From contig JACPVB010000008.1 of the NCBI GenBank assembly GCA_016191985.1, positions 1 through 5,342 of the forward strand: 5,342 nt of DNA, given 5' to 3'. Positions within the stretch are counted from its first letter, which is position 1; every line of letters begins with the position of its first letter. The DNA is from Chloroflexota bacterium (GTDB taxonomy: Bacteria; Chloroflexota; Anaerolineae; Anaerolineales; Villigracilaceae). Below, one piece after another: positions 1 to 5,280 of the stretch. The position numbers were made by a program, and so were the translations under genes. The notes under the pieces were generated by a model that was not told the DNA's origin, made no database searches, and saw nothing but the letters and a program-made list of their open reading frames with translations.

Positions 1-412
1 CGCGGCCAATGCCGACGGCGCCGATGGCATCGAGTCGGTCGGCGTCCTGCACAATGAAGCCTTCGATGCTTTTCATTTTATTTTCCACGCCTGCGCCTTT
101 GTAGGAGATGTGTTTGATGATCTCGCAAACTGCGTCGGCGGTGGGAATGTCTACGGGGCAGGATTCAAGCCAGGCACGGGCGCGAAGCGGGGTTTCATCG
201 CCTGTTTCGTTAAATTTCCAGTCGTCAAGATCGTGAAGCAAAGCGGCAAGTTCCACGATGAACCGGTCCGCCCGCCCTGCGTCATGCTCGCAAATGGAAA
301 TGGCATTCTTCCACACGCGGTAGATGTGCCACCAATCGTGGCCTGAGGAATCGTCGCTGAATTCCTGCTTTATATATTCAACTGTTTTTTGGATGATGTC
401 TTGTTGATTCAT
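1..412 (-). CDS. HD-domain phosphohydrolase, N-terminal part (cut by window edge)
   Basis: The reading frame opens with ATG at 412-410 and runs without a stop to the left edge, giving 137 residues; the C-terminus lies outside the window. The HD-superfamily metal ligands are visible: H29 in a HDWWHIYRVW segment, H60-D61 in LLHDLDDWKF, and D125 in QDADRLDAIGAVGIG. This spacing and wording match the YedJ-like group of small HD hydrolases (usually a little over 200 residues), which are predicted metal-dependent phosphohydrolases of unknown substrate acting in the cytosol. No membrane segment or partner domain is seen. The start is the only sensible one, as the next Met is residue 113, but the ribosome site is poor: AAGG sits only 2 nt from the ATG, and a GGGA lies 10 nt away. 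The gene follows the YdeI/OmdA gene by 42 nt, with a terminator between them, so it may rely on readthrough or on a promoter I could not identify. Family is confident; substrate is unknown. Confidence 0.9.
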   Translation of the reverse strand, partial: MNQQDIIQKTVEYIKQEFSDDSSGHDWWHIYRVWKNAISICEHDAGRADRFIVELAALLHDLDDWKFNETGDETPLRARAWLESCPVDIPTADAVCEIIKHISYKGAGVENKMKSIEGFIVQDADRLDAIGAVGIGR

Positions 413-428
413 TTCCTTATTTTCCCAC

Positions 429-458
429 AAAATAATTCGGGCATTGCGCCCGAATTAT
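429..458 (-). terminator. Rho-independent terminator of the four-gene operon
   Basis: There is a perfect 11-bp inverted repeat (ATAATTCGGGC at 432-442 and its complement at 448-458) with a 5-nt loop. Read on the minus strand, the stem ends in ATTAT and runs into TTTG, giving a short U-rich tail. The upstream arm includes the TAA stop of the YdeI/OmdA gene. On the plus strand no T-run follows, so it points leftward only. The tail is short, so termination may be incomplete. Confidence 0.7.
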
Positions 459-679
459 CCATTCCATTTCATTCGCATGTAGACCCCGCCTTTTTTCAAT
501 TCCTCCAGCATTTGATTGAGGCGTTTTTGTCTTGTGGCTTCCAGCCTGGCGCGGGTGACCCAGCCGATGTAATCATTTTGCTGGTAAGGCGGGCGCGCAA
601 GGTAGGCCTCCATGAGGCCGTGCGTGGTAAGCGCATCACGGAAAAAATCGGGCATTTCATAACGTGGCCGGGTGGGCAT
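455..679 (-). CDS. YdeI/OmpD-associated (OmdA) family small protein
   Basis: This 74-residue protein is essentially one OmdA/YdeI-type domain (Pfam family once named bacteriocin-protection, YdeI or OmpD-associated). The recognisable core runs from PDFFRDAL (residues 10-17) through PPYQQNDYIGWVTRARL to ETR-like ATRQKRLNQMLEEL and the ending GGVYMRMKW. It is soluble, basic, with no signal peptide or membrane segment. The biochemical role of the family is not established; Salmonella and E. coli relatives were linked to antimicrobial peptide resistance, and carrying that over to this protein would be speculation. The ATG at 679 is supported by AAGGAG (685-690) with a 5-nt spacer. The start overlaps the 3' end of the membrane-protein gene by 23 nt, so it is the last gene of a tightly packed operon. 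Its stop codon lies inside the terminator stem. Confidence 0.85.
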   Translation of the reverse strand: MPTRPRYEMPDFFRDALTTHGLMEAYLARPPYQQNDYIGWVTRARLEATRQKRLNQMLEELKKGGVYMRMKWNG

Positions 680-1040
680 ATCGACTCCTTTTGAGAAATA
701 ATAAGATGAGGGCGATGATGTTGGCGGCGGTGCCGATGGGCAGATACCATAACCCTAAAACCGCCAGGACGACGAGGGCGTTGCGTCCCCAGAGTTGATT
801 CAACGCAAAGCCGACAACGGCGATCAGGGCGGCAATTCCATAAAAGATGAAGACCATTTTCATGAAAGTGGAACGCGGCTCGATCCCGATGGCAGAGACG
901 AGACCCGCCCACGGACCTAATTGCCCCGCATATTCACCGCTGGCGGGCGTAACGTAATCACCCACGATCAACGCGCGCGAGCCGTCGGCGAGCATCCAAC
1001 CCGCGTTTAAGACAAGAAGAAGAACGATGATCCATTTCAT
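657..1040 (-). CDS. Small integral membrane protein of unknown function
   Basis: This 127-residue protein matches no family I can name. Residues 1-18 (MKWIIVLLLVLNAGWMLA) form a membrane segment or uncleaved signal anchor, followed by an outer-facing polar loop (about 19-58). Two or three further hydrophobic helices follow, about 60-80 (MKMVFIFYGIAALIAVVGFAL) and 87-116, the latter long enough to be two short segments split at P101. The tail KRSRYAHPATL is positively charged and probably cytoplasmic. The ATG at 1040 is chosen because it lies 2 nt after the DinB-like stop, which implies translational coupling. A TTG seven codons upstream (1061) would overlap the previous gene and adds only charged residues. 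There is no strong ribosome site, which fits coupling. It is the third gene of the four-gene operon. That it is a real membrane gene is well supported; its role is unknown. Confidence 0.8.
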   Translation of the reverse strand: MKWIIVLLLVLNAGWMLADGSRALIVGDYVTPASGEYAGQLGPWAGLVSAIGIEPRSTFMKMVFIFYGIAALIAVVGFALNQLWGRNALVVLAVLGLWYLPIGTAANIIALILLFLKRSRYAHPATL

Positions 1041-1042
1041 GA

Positions 1043-1516
1043 TTATTTTTTCAACACGCAAAGTGCCTGGCGAATTTCACCGAGATGATAAGCAGTGTGA
1101 ACGACAATGGAAAGCGAGCCGCCGATGGTATCTTCATTCCACAACTCGTTTGCGCGAAACATTTTATCCATGCGGAGATAGGCGTCTTTCAATTTGCTTT
1201 TCAGGTTTTCCCATTCTTCAGGTGTGACCTTTTCCACGGTACGCCAGATCAATCCCCAGTCGCGCGGGCTGTTGTCGTTTTGCAGGGCATAGCGCTCGAA
1301 GGATTCGATGTAAAAAGTCACATGCGCAACCTGGGCGGCGAGCGAAGTACATTTCCCTCCCACAGGAATGGATGCCTCCTCTGAGGTAACGGTTTCAAGG
1401 GTTTCGAGAAGGCCGTTGTGTTTATCCAGATAAATGCCGTGATGATTCTCGAAGGTCTCATCCAGTAGATCGAGCAGGTTATTTTGAAAGGCTTTGGGTT
1501 CAATCAGATCAGACAC
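1043..1516 (-). CDS. DinB-like metal-binding four-helix protein
   Basis: This 157-residue protein has the layout of the DinB/YfiT superfamily: a helical bundle with three metal-binding histidines. The likely ligands are H65 (in AQVAHVTFYIESFERY) and H140 and H144 (in VVHTAYHLGEIRQAL), the typical one-plus-two pattern with HxxxH near the C-terminus. Members with known activity are metal-dependent thiol-transferases (bacillithiol or mycothiol S-transferases) or related enzymes; many are uncharacterised damage- or stress-induced proteins. The substrate here cannot be told. Note that this family is unrelated to DNA polymerase IV, also called DinB. It begins with GTG at 1516, as no ATG occurs before residue 116. 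An AGGA lies a few bases upstream, inside the end of the preceding gene. Gaps on both sides are only 2 nt, so it is surely co-transcribed and probably translationally coupled with its neighbours. Confidence 0.85.
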   Translation of the reverse strand: MSDLIEPKAFQNNLLDLLDETFENHHGIYLDKHNGLLETLETVTSEEASIPVGGKCTSLAAQVAHVTFYIESFERYALQNDNSPRDWGLIWRTVEKVTPEEWENLKSKLKDAYLRMDKMFRANELWNEDTIGGSLSIVVHTAYHLGEIRQALCVLKK

Positions 1517-1518
1517 GT

Positions 1519-2088
1519 TTATCCTGCCTCTTCAAAAGCGGATTTGAGCCAGGCGATCAGTTCCGCGTCCACTTCCTTCGCGTCGCTGACATTAACAACG
1601 AAATTGCACATGCCCCCTTTGGGCTGTTCCAACAAGCGGACATTTTTCTTAAATTCCTTTGCGTTGATACCCACCTGGAAGCGCGTGTTGGTTTTGGGGC
1701 CTAGCATGGCAAATTGTTTTTTGCGGCGCAGGCTCACATAGCCCTTTTTGGGGACAACCTCAAACTCGCCGAACTTTTGAATTTCTTTCATCAACTTTTC
1801 ATGGATGGGGCGGAAGCCCGCCTTCGGGCCGCTGTAGATTTCATCCAGCACCGCGTCCATCGATTTGCCTTCCGCGGCGCGGGTGCCGTCCGACTCAAAC
1901 ACGACATGCACGAGCGCGTTGGCATCGCCGTGTCCCAGCCCAAGTTTTTCCTTGAGCATGTCACGGATTTCGCCGTGTTTGGAAAGCCCGCTTTTCTTGA
2001 TGAAAGCGGATAACTCATCAAGCGACATTCCTGTTTTCTTTTGGATGTTATTGATCTGGGTTTGGATTGCTTTATCAAGGGAACTCAT
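1519..2088 (-). CDS. DUF4287 and DUF5655 domain protein
   Basis: This 189-residue protein joins two domains of unknown function. Residues about 8-62 fit DUF4287 (NNIQKKTGMSLDELSAFI, then KHGEIRDMLKEKLGLGHGDA ending at ALVHVV). Residues about 75-187 fit DUF5655, with the signature PKKGYVSLRRKKQFAMLGP (113-131) and the ending VDAELIAWLKSAFEEA. The C-terminal half is rich in Lys and Arg and predicted soluble; DUF5655 has been related to nucleic-acid-associated folds, but no reaction is known. The ATG at 2088 is preferred over a longer frame that opens with TTG at 2190: AAAGGAG (2097-2103) sits 8 nt upstream, and the longer frame would run through the promoter and repeat A. It is the first gene of the operon, with a promoter about 45 nt upstream and the DinB-like gene starting 2 nt after its stop. 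Family call is good; function is unknown. Confidence 0.88.
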   Translation of the reverse strand: MSSLDKAIQTQINNIQKKTGMSLDELSAFIKKSGLSKHGEIRDMLKEKLGLGHGDANALVHVVFESDGTRAAEGKSMDAVLDEIYSGPKAGFRPIHEKLMKEIQKFGEFEVVPKKGYVSLRRKKQFAMLGPKTNTRFQVGINAKEFKKNVRLLEQPKGGMCNFVVNVSDAKEVDAELIAWLKSAFEEAG

Positions 2089-2096
2089 CTGATCAT

Positions 2097-2103
2097 CTCC
2101 TTT
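2097..2103 (-). promoter_or_regulatory. Ribosome binding site of the DUF4287/DUF5655 gene
   Basis: AAAGGAG on the minus strand, 8 nt before ATG 2088. It is the strongest Shine-Dalgarno match in the operon and settles the start against the longer TTG-initiated frame. Confidence 0.85.
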
Positions 2104-2130
2104 GGCTAGGTGAGTAAATCCGATGCCCTG

Positions 2131-2159
2131 ATTATAGAACAGATATTCTGTTATTTCAA
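2131..2159 (-). promoter_or_regulatory. Sigma70-type promoter of the four-gene operon
   Basis: Read on the minus strand, a TTGAAA -35 box (2159-2154) is followed after exactly 17 nt by a perfect TATAAT -10 box (2136-2131). Transcription would start near 2124, leaving a leader of about 36 nt that carries the AAAGGAG ribosome site. The spacer holds a palindrome described separately. The outer edge of the -35 box touches repeat A. The match to consensus is high, but it has not been tested. Confidence 0.75.
2138..2152. promoter_or_regulatory. Operator-like palindrome in the promoter spacer
   Basis: AACAGA-TAT-TCTGTT is a perfect 6-bp inverted repeat around 3 nt, lying wholly between the -35 and -10 boxes. 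A dimeric repressor bound here would block RNA polymerase, or a MerR-type activator could twist the spacer, though those usually use 19-20 bp spacers. It is not a good match to the usual LexA sites. No regulator gene is visible nearby, so the binder is unknown. Confidence 0.5.
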
Positions 2160-2250
2160 CCCCGAATAAACGTCCCGAAGGTCCCTGCAATGTAAGCCCG
2201 GTCTTTGCTCAAACCTTCGGGACGGGGTATGGCGCAAACCTGTCGGGGTT
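2158..2250. repeat. Palindromic repeat element A
   Basis: This element consists of two nested inverted repeats. The outer pair is AACCCCGA (2158-2165) and TCGGGGTT (2243-2250). The inner pair is the perfect 12-mer CGTCCCGAAGGT (2171-2182) and its complement (2213-2224), enclosing a 30-nt loop. There is no T-run on either side, so it does not look like a classical terminator. It resembles a REP or MITE-like intergenic repeat; other genome copies cannot be checked here. Confidence 0.6.
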
Positions 2251-2342
2251 TTTAACGCGAAGGCGCACACTTGCCCTGGCGGGCAGTGCCAGGGGAGGCG
2301 CAAAGCATTAGATTCTTGGCGTCTTAGCGTCTTCGCGTTAAA
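2251..2342. repeat. Palindromic repeat element B, with nested hairpin and CTTNGCGT tandem
   Basis: The arms TTTAACGCGAAGGCGC (2251-2266) and GCGTCTTCGCGTTAAA (2327-2342) pair over 16 positions with a single G-T wobble. Inside the loop lies a second palindrome, CCCTGGC (2274-2280) with GCCAGGG (2288-2294). The right arm includes three 8-nt units, CTTGGCGT, CTTAGCGT and CTTCGCGT (2315-2338). The element starts exactly where element A ends. It is of the CTTNGCG repeat style I associate with Chloroflexi and similar genomes (recollection, not a search). It occupies the gap downstream of the DUF3592 gene and could act as an mRNA 3' stabiliser. Confidence 0.65.
2268..2295. repeat. Small palindromic insert inside element B
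   Basis: This 28-nt segment is bounded by two copies of the direct repeat AGGCGCA (2261-2267 and 2296-2302), like a small insertion with a duplicated target. It can fold in two competing ways: CCCTGGC/GCCAGGG (2274-2294), or CACTTGCCC/GGGCAGTG (2268-2288) with one bulged T. Confidence 0.45.
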
Positions 2343-2394
2343 CTCTAGGCAAATTTTTACCAATACTTTTGCGCTACACTCTTCAGGGCAATGT

Positions 2395-2820
2395 CTACGC
2401 AAACATATCCAGGAGTTGGAAGATCAAAAAAACCACACCGATCCCGCCGAATATGATTCCCATGCCGCCCAGCAACAGTGGCACAAAATAAAGGCTTAGC
2501 CATTTCTTCACACGCGCGCTGTGCGGGTTCGACGGGTCATAGAGCATGTCCACAATCTGGCCTTCCCGGAACATTGGCGGATTGCTTCGCAGGTTGTCCG
2601 CCACTTCGATGGTTTGCCCGGTAATCGTTCGAAACTGAAAGATGGGCGAATATCCGCCTCCATCTGAATCGGAACTGTACACCATGCGAATGACAGTCCC
2701 TTTCACCTGCTGCGCCTTACCAAGAAATATCTGCGTGCGGATTACAGAAAAAGCCGCAATGGCCGCGAGAAGCAAACCAACCAGGGTGAACACAATACCG
2801 ATAATCAATTCAGTAGACAT
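2395..2820 (-). CDS. DUF3592 membrane protein
   Basis: This 141-residue protein has the standard DUF3592 layout. A first membrane helix (about 4-27) is followed by a small beta-rich domain (about 38-104), then a glycine-rich second membrane region (about 108-138). The domain carries typical family features: V-KGTVIRMVYSS, the SPIFQFRTITGQTIEV strand pair, and FREGQIVDMLYDPSNPHSARV. The beta domain probably faces outside or into the periplasm-like space, but its function is unknown across the family. The ATG at 2820 is backed by AAGGAG (2828-2833) with a 7-nt spacer, located between the MOSC stop and this start. The 15-nt gap to the MOSC gene argues for co-transcription, although no functional link between the two families is known to me. 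The stop is followed by 52 nt and then repeat B; no clear terminator is seen. Confidence 0.88.
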   Translation of the reverse strand: MSTELIIGIVFTLVGLLLAAIAAFSVIRTQIFLGKAQQVKGTVIRMVYSSDSDGGGYSPIFQFRTITGQTIEVADNLRSNPPMFREGQIVDMLYDPSNPHSARVKKWLSLYFVPLLLGGMGIIFGGIGVVFLIFQLLDMFA

Positions 2821-2827
2821 GGGAATT

Positions 2828-2833
2828 CTCCTT
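2828..2833 (-). promoter_or_regulatory. Ribosome binding site of the DUF3592 gene
   Basis: AAGGAG on the minus strand, 7 nt before ATG 2820, squeezed into the 15-nt gap after the MOSC stop. It shows that the second gene of this pair is translated from its own site. Confidence 0.85.
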
Positions 2834-2835
2834 TT

Positions 2836-3480
2836 TTATTTTGCCAATAAACGACTCAGCTCCTCCTCCATCCTCCTGCGCCAGCGGATTGCAACAGGCG
2901 CGCTGAGATGGCGGCGGAGCATTTCTTCGGTTTTATTTTTTTCATAATAATCGCGGTAGAGTTGCAGGATGGAGATCGTCTCCCCTGTGAATTTTTCAAA
3001 CGAGACGGCATCTCCTGCTTTGATGACTCCCGCGCGCATCACCCGGCAGTAGAAGCCTGGTCGCTCGGCCTGACGGAATTTCTTCACCCAGGCAGAATCT
3101 TCCATACGAGAGGCAAACGTCCCGCAGGGGATGCGAGGCGAAGTGACTTGCAGGGTCACATCCCCAATGTGCAGAAAATCCCCCGCGTTAAAGTTGGCGC
3201 TTTCCAGTTCTCCAATTGTCAAATTTTCCCCGAAGGTTCCCGGCGCTATTTCTTTCCCCAACTCTTTTTCCCACCATGCAGTATCCACCGTGCCGTAGAT
3301 GTAAACGGCCTGGTCGGGTCCGCCGTGATTTTTTTTGCTGTAAATTACATCGCCATCCAAACCAGGCTCGGACACATGCACAGCGCCCTGCACAGGCAAT
3401 TTATAAATGCCCGTTTTGGTGTTTGAATTTGCGGTTTGGATTTCCCTTTCCACGCCAAGGTTTATGCTGATGATTTTCAT
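2836..3480 (-). CDS. MOSC domain protein, YiiM-like
   Basis: This 214-residue protein has the length and domain order of the YiiM group: an N-terminal MOSC domain (about 20-160) and a C-terminal three-helix domain (about 165-212). Landmarks are GLDGDVIYSKKNHGGPDQAV (40-59), GTFGENLTI (81-89) and SPRIPCGTFASRM (114-126). C119 is the conserved cysteine expected to bind the sulfur of the molybdenum cofactor. E. coli YiiM helps detoxify N-hydroxylated base analogues such as 6-hydroxylaminopurine in a molybdenum-cofactor-dependent way; a similar reductive role in the cytosol is a fair inference. The ATG at 3480 gives a full-length protein beginning MKIISINLG, typical for the family, yet no Shine-Dalgarno precedes it. 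It probably heads a two-gene unit with DUF3592. No cofactor-synthesis gene lies in the window. I leave the symbol empty because orthology to yiiM is not proven. Confidence 0.92.
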   Translation of the reverse strand: MKIISINLGVEREIQTANSNTKTGIYKLPVQGAVHVSEPGLDGDVIYSKKNHGGPDQAVYIYGTVDTAWWEKELGKEIAPGTFGENLTIGELESANFNAGDFLHIGDVTLQVTSPRIPCGTFASRMEDSAWVKKFRQAERPGFYCRVMRAGVIKAGDAVSFEKFTGETISILQLYRDYYEKNKTEEMLRRHLSAPVAIRWRRRMEEELSRLLAK

Positions 3481-3532
3481 GCAGGGATTTTATCGCAAGT
3501 ACGGGTTCGACGATGGATATTAAACAGATTTT

Positions 3533-3660
3533 TAGTATTACAGCGCAAAGTCAGGCTCAAAGCCGCCGTCCCTTGCGGAGCACCCTGTGGGCGGCGGCGA
3601 TTTGCGAGACAAGTCCTGCGCCGGGGACGGCGCAGGGAGCAACCTTGCGCTGTAATATTA
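3533..3660. repeat. Palindromic repeat element C
   Basis: The arms TATTACAGCGCAA (3536-3548) and its perfect complement (3645-3657) extend outward to 3533 and 3660 with one wobble pair. Inside are a hairpin of CCTGCGCC (3615-3622) with GGCGCAGG (3629-3636), GC-rich GCCGCC/GGCGGC segments (3562-3598), and a competing pair GCCGTCCC (3565-3572) with GGGACGGC (3624-3631). The element fills most of the gap between the GGDEF and MOSC genes, and its edge contains the GGDEF stop codon. There is no U-tract on the minus strand, so it is not a standard terminator, although it could stabilise the mRNA end. Confidence 0.65.
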
Positions 3661-5280
3661 GGGAAGACCATTTTTTGCGTCTGACCAAACAACCACCCGG
3701 TTACGTCCCATCCTTTTGGCGGCATACAGGGCTTTGTCGGCATTGGAAATAATCTCCGCGGCGGTGGACCCGTCGCCGGGGAATTCCGCAATACCGCAGG
3801 AGATGGTTGTTGCCGTTTCTATGCTGTCCAAAAGCGCCCCCGGCACCTCAAAGAAATTTCTCCACTTTTCAGCGATCTGGACGGAAATTTCAGCGGGGAC
3901 ATTCGGCAGCACAATCAAAAATTCCTCCCCACCGTACCGGCAGACAATATCACCGGCGCGCGTATGGCTCAAGAGTTGCGCCGCGAGCTTTTGTAAAATT
4001 TTGTCGCCCATCTCGTGCCCGAATGAATCGTTTACGCCCTTGAAGTGATCGATATCCACCATGACAAAGCTGATGGTGGAGTTTTCACGTTTCGCCCGCG
4101 CCAGTTCCCGCCCTAGCGACTCGGTCAAATAACGGCGGTTGTACAACCCCGTCAACGGGTCGCGGATGGCTTGTTCACGTAACTCGACCTGCAGGCTTTT
4201 TATTTTTTCGATCTGGAGCTGGAGTTTTTTGTTGGCGCGTTGGAGTTTTTCCTCGGCGCGTATTTTTTCAGTCAATTCGTGCTGCGCGGCGGCAAACAAC
4301 TGCGCGTTGTCCACTGCCAGCGCCGCCAGTTGGACAAATGACTTCATCGCTTCGATATCATCATCTGTGTAGGGCTTGTCGGAAGCGGTCCGTCCCAACC
4401 CCACAATGCCAACCGCCTTGTCGTTGATAATAATGGGGACGTTCGCCACGGCTTTTAAATGATACGGGTCGTGGACTGTGAGTCTTTCCCGCCACTGCGA
4501 ATAATCCTGTATCACCTGCGGCTGGCGGGTATGGATTGCCAGGGAGGAAAGGTGCGAATCTTTCAATGACACACGCAGCCCCCTGAGGGATGTATTGAAT
4601 TCCGCCGCGGCGTGTGCGACGATTAAGTCATCTTCGATCAGCCCGATCAATCCAAAGGGAGAATCGAGCAGTTCACAGGCTTGCATAAGGATGGCATTGA
4701 ACACGTCTTCAACATTGTGGTGATTCAACAGGTCCAGTGTGATGTTGTGGAGGGTGTTCAATCTCTCATTTTGAGAACGCAATTTTTCCTCCACCTGCCT
4801 GCGTTCAGTGATATCGAGTACAAAACCAAGCGCGGTGATTTCATCGGAAAAACTGGTCACGCGAGTGGAGACAACCTGTACCGGGAATTTGGAGCCGTCC
4901 CGCCGCAGTCCCATAATTTCATACCGCACTTTCTCCCCCTGTATCTGGCGTAGGACATTTTCCCTGAACAGTTCACGGCTTTCAGGGGCAACCTTGCCAA
5001 TCGTGTGCGTGCCAATAATGTTGCCAAATGTCTCCCCAAACATCTCCAGGAAGGATCGATTTACATAAATGATCCTCGTGTTGCGGGTGAGGATGATTCC
5101 AACCGGCGCGGCTTCGATCAGGGTGCGAAAACGTTTTTCGCTTTCCTTCAGGGCCTCTTCGGTCTGTTGATCGGAAATACTGGTGAACTTAATCCTGTGT
5201 CGGCGCAGTAAAAAGAACGCCATCCCAATCAGCAATGCGAATGAAGCGAACGCAACCCAGTTGACGGATATATCGGTCAT
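3658..5280 (-). CDS. Membrane-anchored PAS-GAF-GGDEF diguanylate cyclase
   Basis: This 540-residue signalling enzyme is predicted to make cyclic di-GMP from two GTP. Order: a single membrane helix (about 7-26) followed by RRHR; a PAS domain (about 45-160) ending in the usual LDITERRQ; a GAF domain (about 175-325, with VANVPIIINDKAVGIVGLG); a coiled-coil linker (about 326-370); and the GGDEF domain (about 371-535). The catalytic loop is RYGGEEF with GGEEF at 450-454. Metal-binding D409 sits in MVDIDHFK, and DPLTGLYNRR (374-383) marks the domain start. The product-inhibition I-site RxxD is present as R441-A-G-D444. The enzyme therefore looks active and feedback-controlled. The lone N-terminal helix leaves almost nothing outside the cell, so signals are probably sensed in the cytosol by PAS and GAF; the ligands are unknown. 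ATG 5280 is chosen because the next Met (20) would destroy the anchor; no good ribosome site precedes it. The C-terminus (NGLP) ends inside repeat C. The 62 nt upstream show no convincing promoter. Confidence 0.95.
   Translation of the reverse strand: MTDISVNWVAFASFALLIGMAFFLLRRHRIKFTSISDQQTEEALKESEKRFRTLIEAAPVGIILTRNTRIIYVNRSFLEMFGETFGNIIGTHTIGKVAPESRELFRENVLRQIQGEKVRYEIMGLRRDGSKFPVQVVSTRVTSFSDEITALGFVLDITERRQVEEKLRSQNERLNTLHNITLDLLNHHNVEDVFNAILMQACELLDSPFGLIGLIEDDLIVAHAAAEFNTSLRGLRVSLKDSHLSSLAIHTRQPQVIQDYSQWRERLTVHDPYHLKAVANVPIIINDKAVGIVGLGRTASDKPYTDDDIEAMKSFVQLAALAVDNAQLFAAAQHELTEKIRAEEKLQRANKKLQLQIEKIKSLQVELREQAIRDPLTGLYNRRYLTESLGRELARAKRENSTISFVMVDIDHFKGVNDSFGHEMGDKILQKLAAQLLSHTRAGDIVCRYGGEEFLIVLPNVPAEISVQIAEKWRNFFEVPGALLDSIETATTISCGIAEFPGDGSTAAEIISNADKALYAAKRMGRNRVVVWSDAKNGLP

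Noticed and set aside
496..912. A 138-residue minus-strand frame overlapping the membrane-protein and OmdA genes
   Set aside because: It is out of frame with both well-supported genes and its His/Arg/Cys-rich composition is typical of a shadow frame.
1041..1061. TTG start for the membrane protein seven codons upstream
   Set aside because: It would overlap the DinB-like gene and adds charged residues before the membrane helix; the ATG at 1040 fits 2-nt spacing.
2138..2152. LexA (SOS) box
   Set aside because: The palindrome fits neither the CTGT-N8-ACAG type nor the GAAC-N4-GTTC type well, and the DinB-like family is unrelated to polymerase IV.
2089..2190. TTG start extending the DUF4287/DUF5655 protein by 34 residues
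   Set aside because: The extension covers the promoter and repeat A and precedes the AAAGGAG site that marks ATG 2088.
2158..2342. Rho-independent terminators or a CRISPR array
   Set aside because: The stems lack T-runs on either strand, and there are no regularly spaced direct repeats with variable spacers.
2151..2402. An 83-residue minus-strand open frame across the repeat region
   Set aside because: It is a translation of repeats A and B (with an AKTLRRQ-like string from the CTTNGCGT units), overlaps the promoter and has no domain or ribosome site.
2908..3426. A 172-residue plus-strand open frame
   Set aside because: It lies entirely antisense to the MOSC gene, whose protein is a clear full-length family member; the antisense product resembles nothing.
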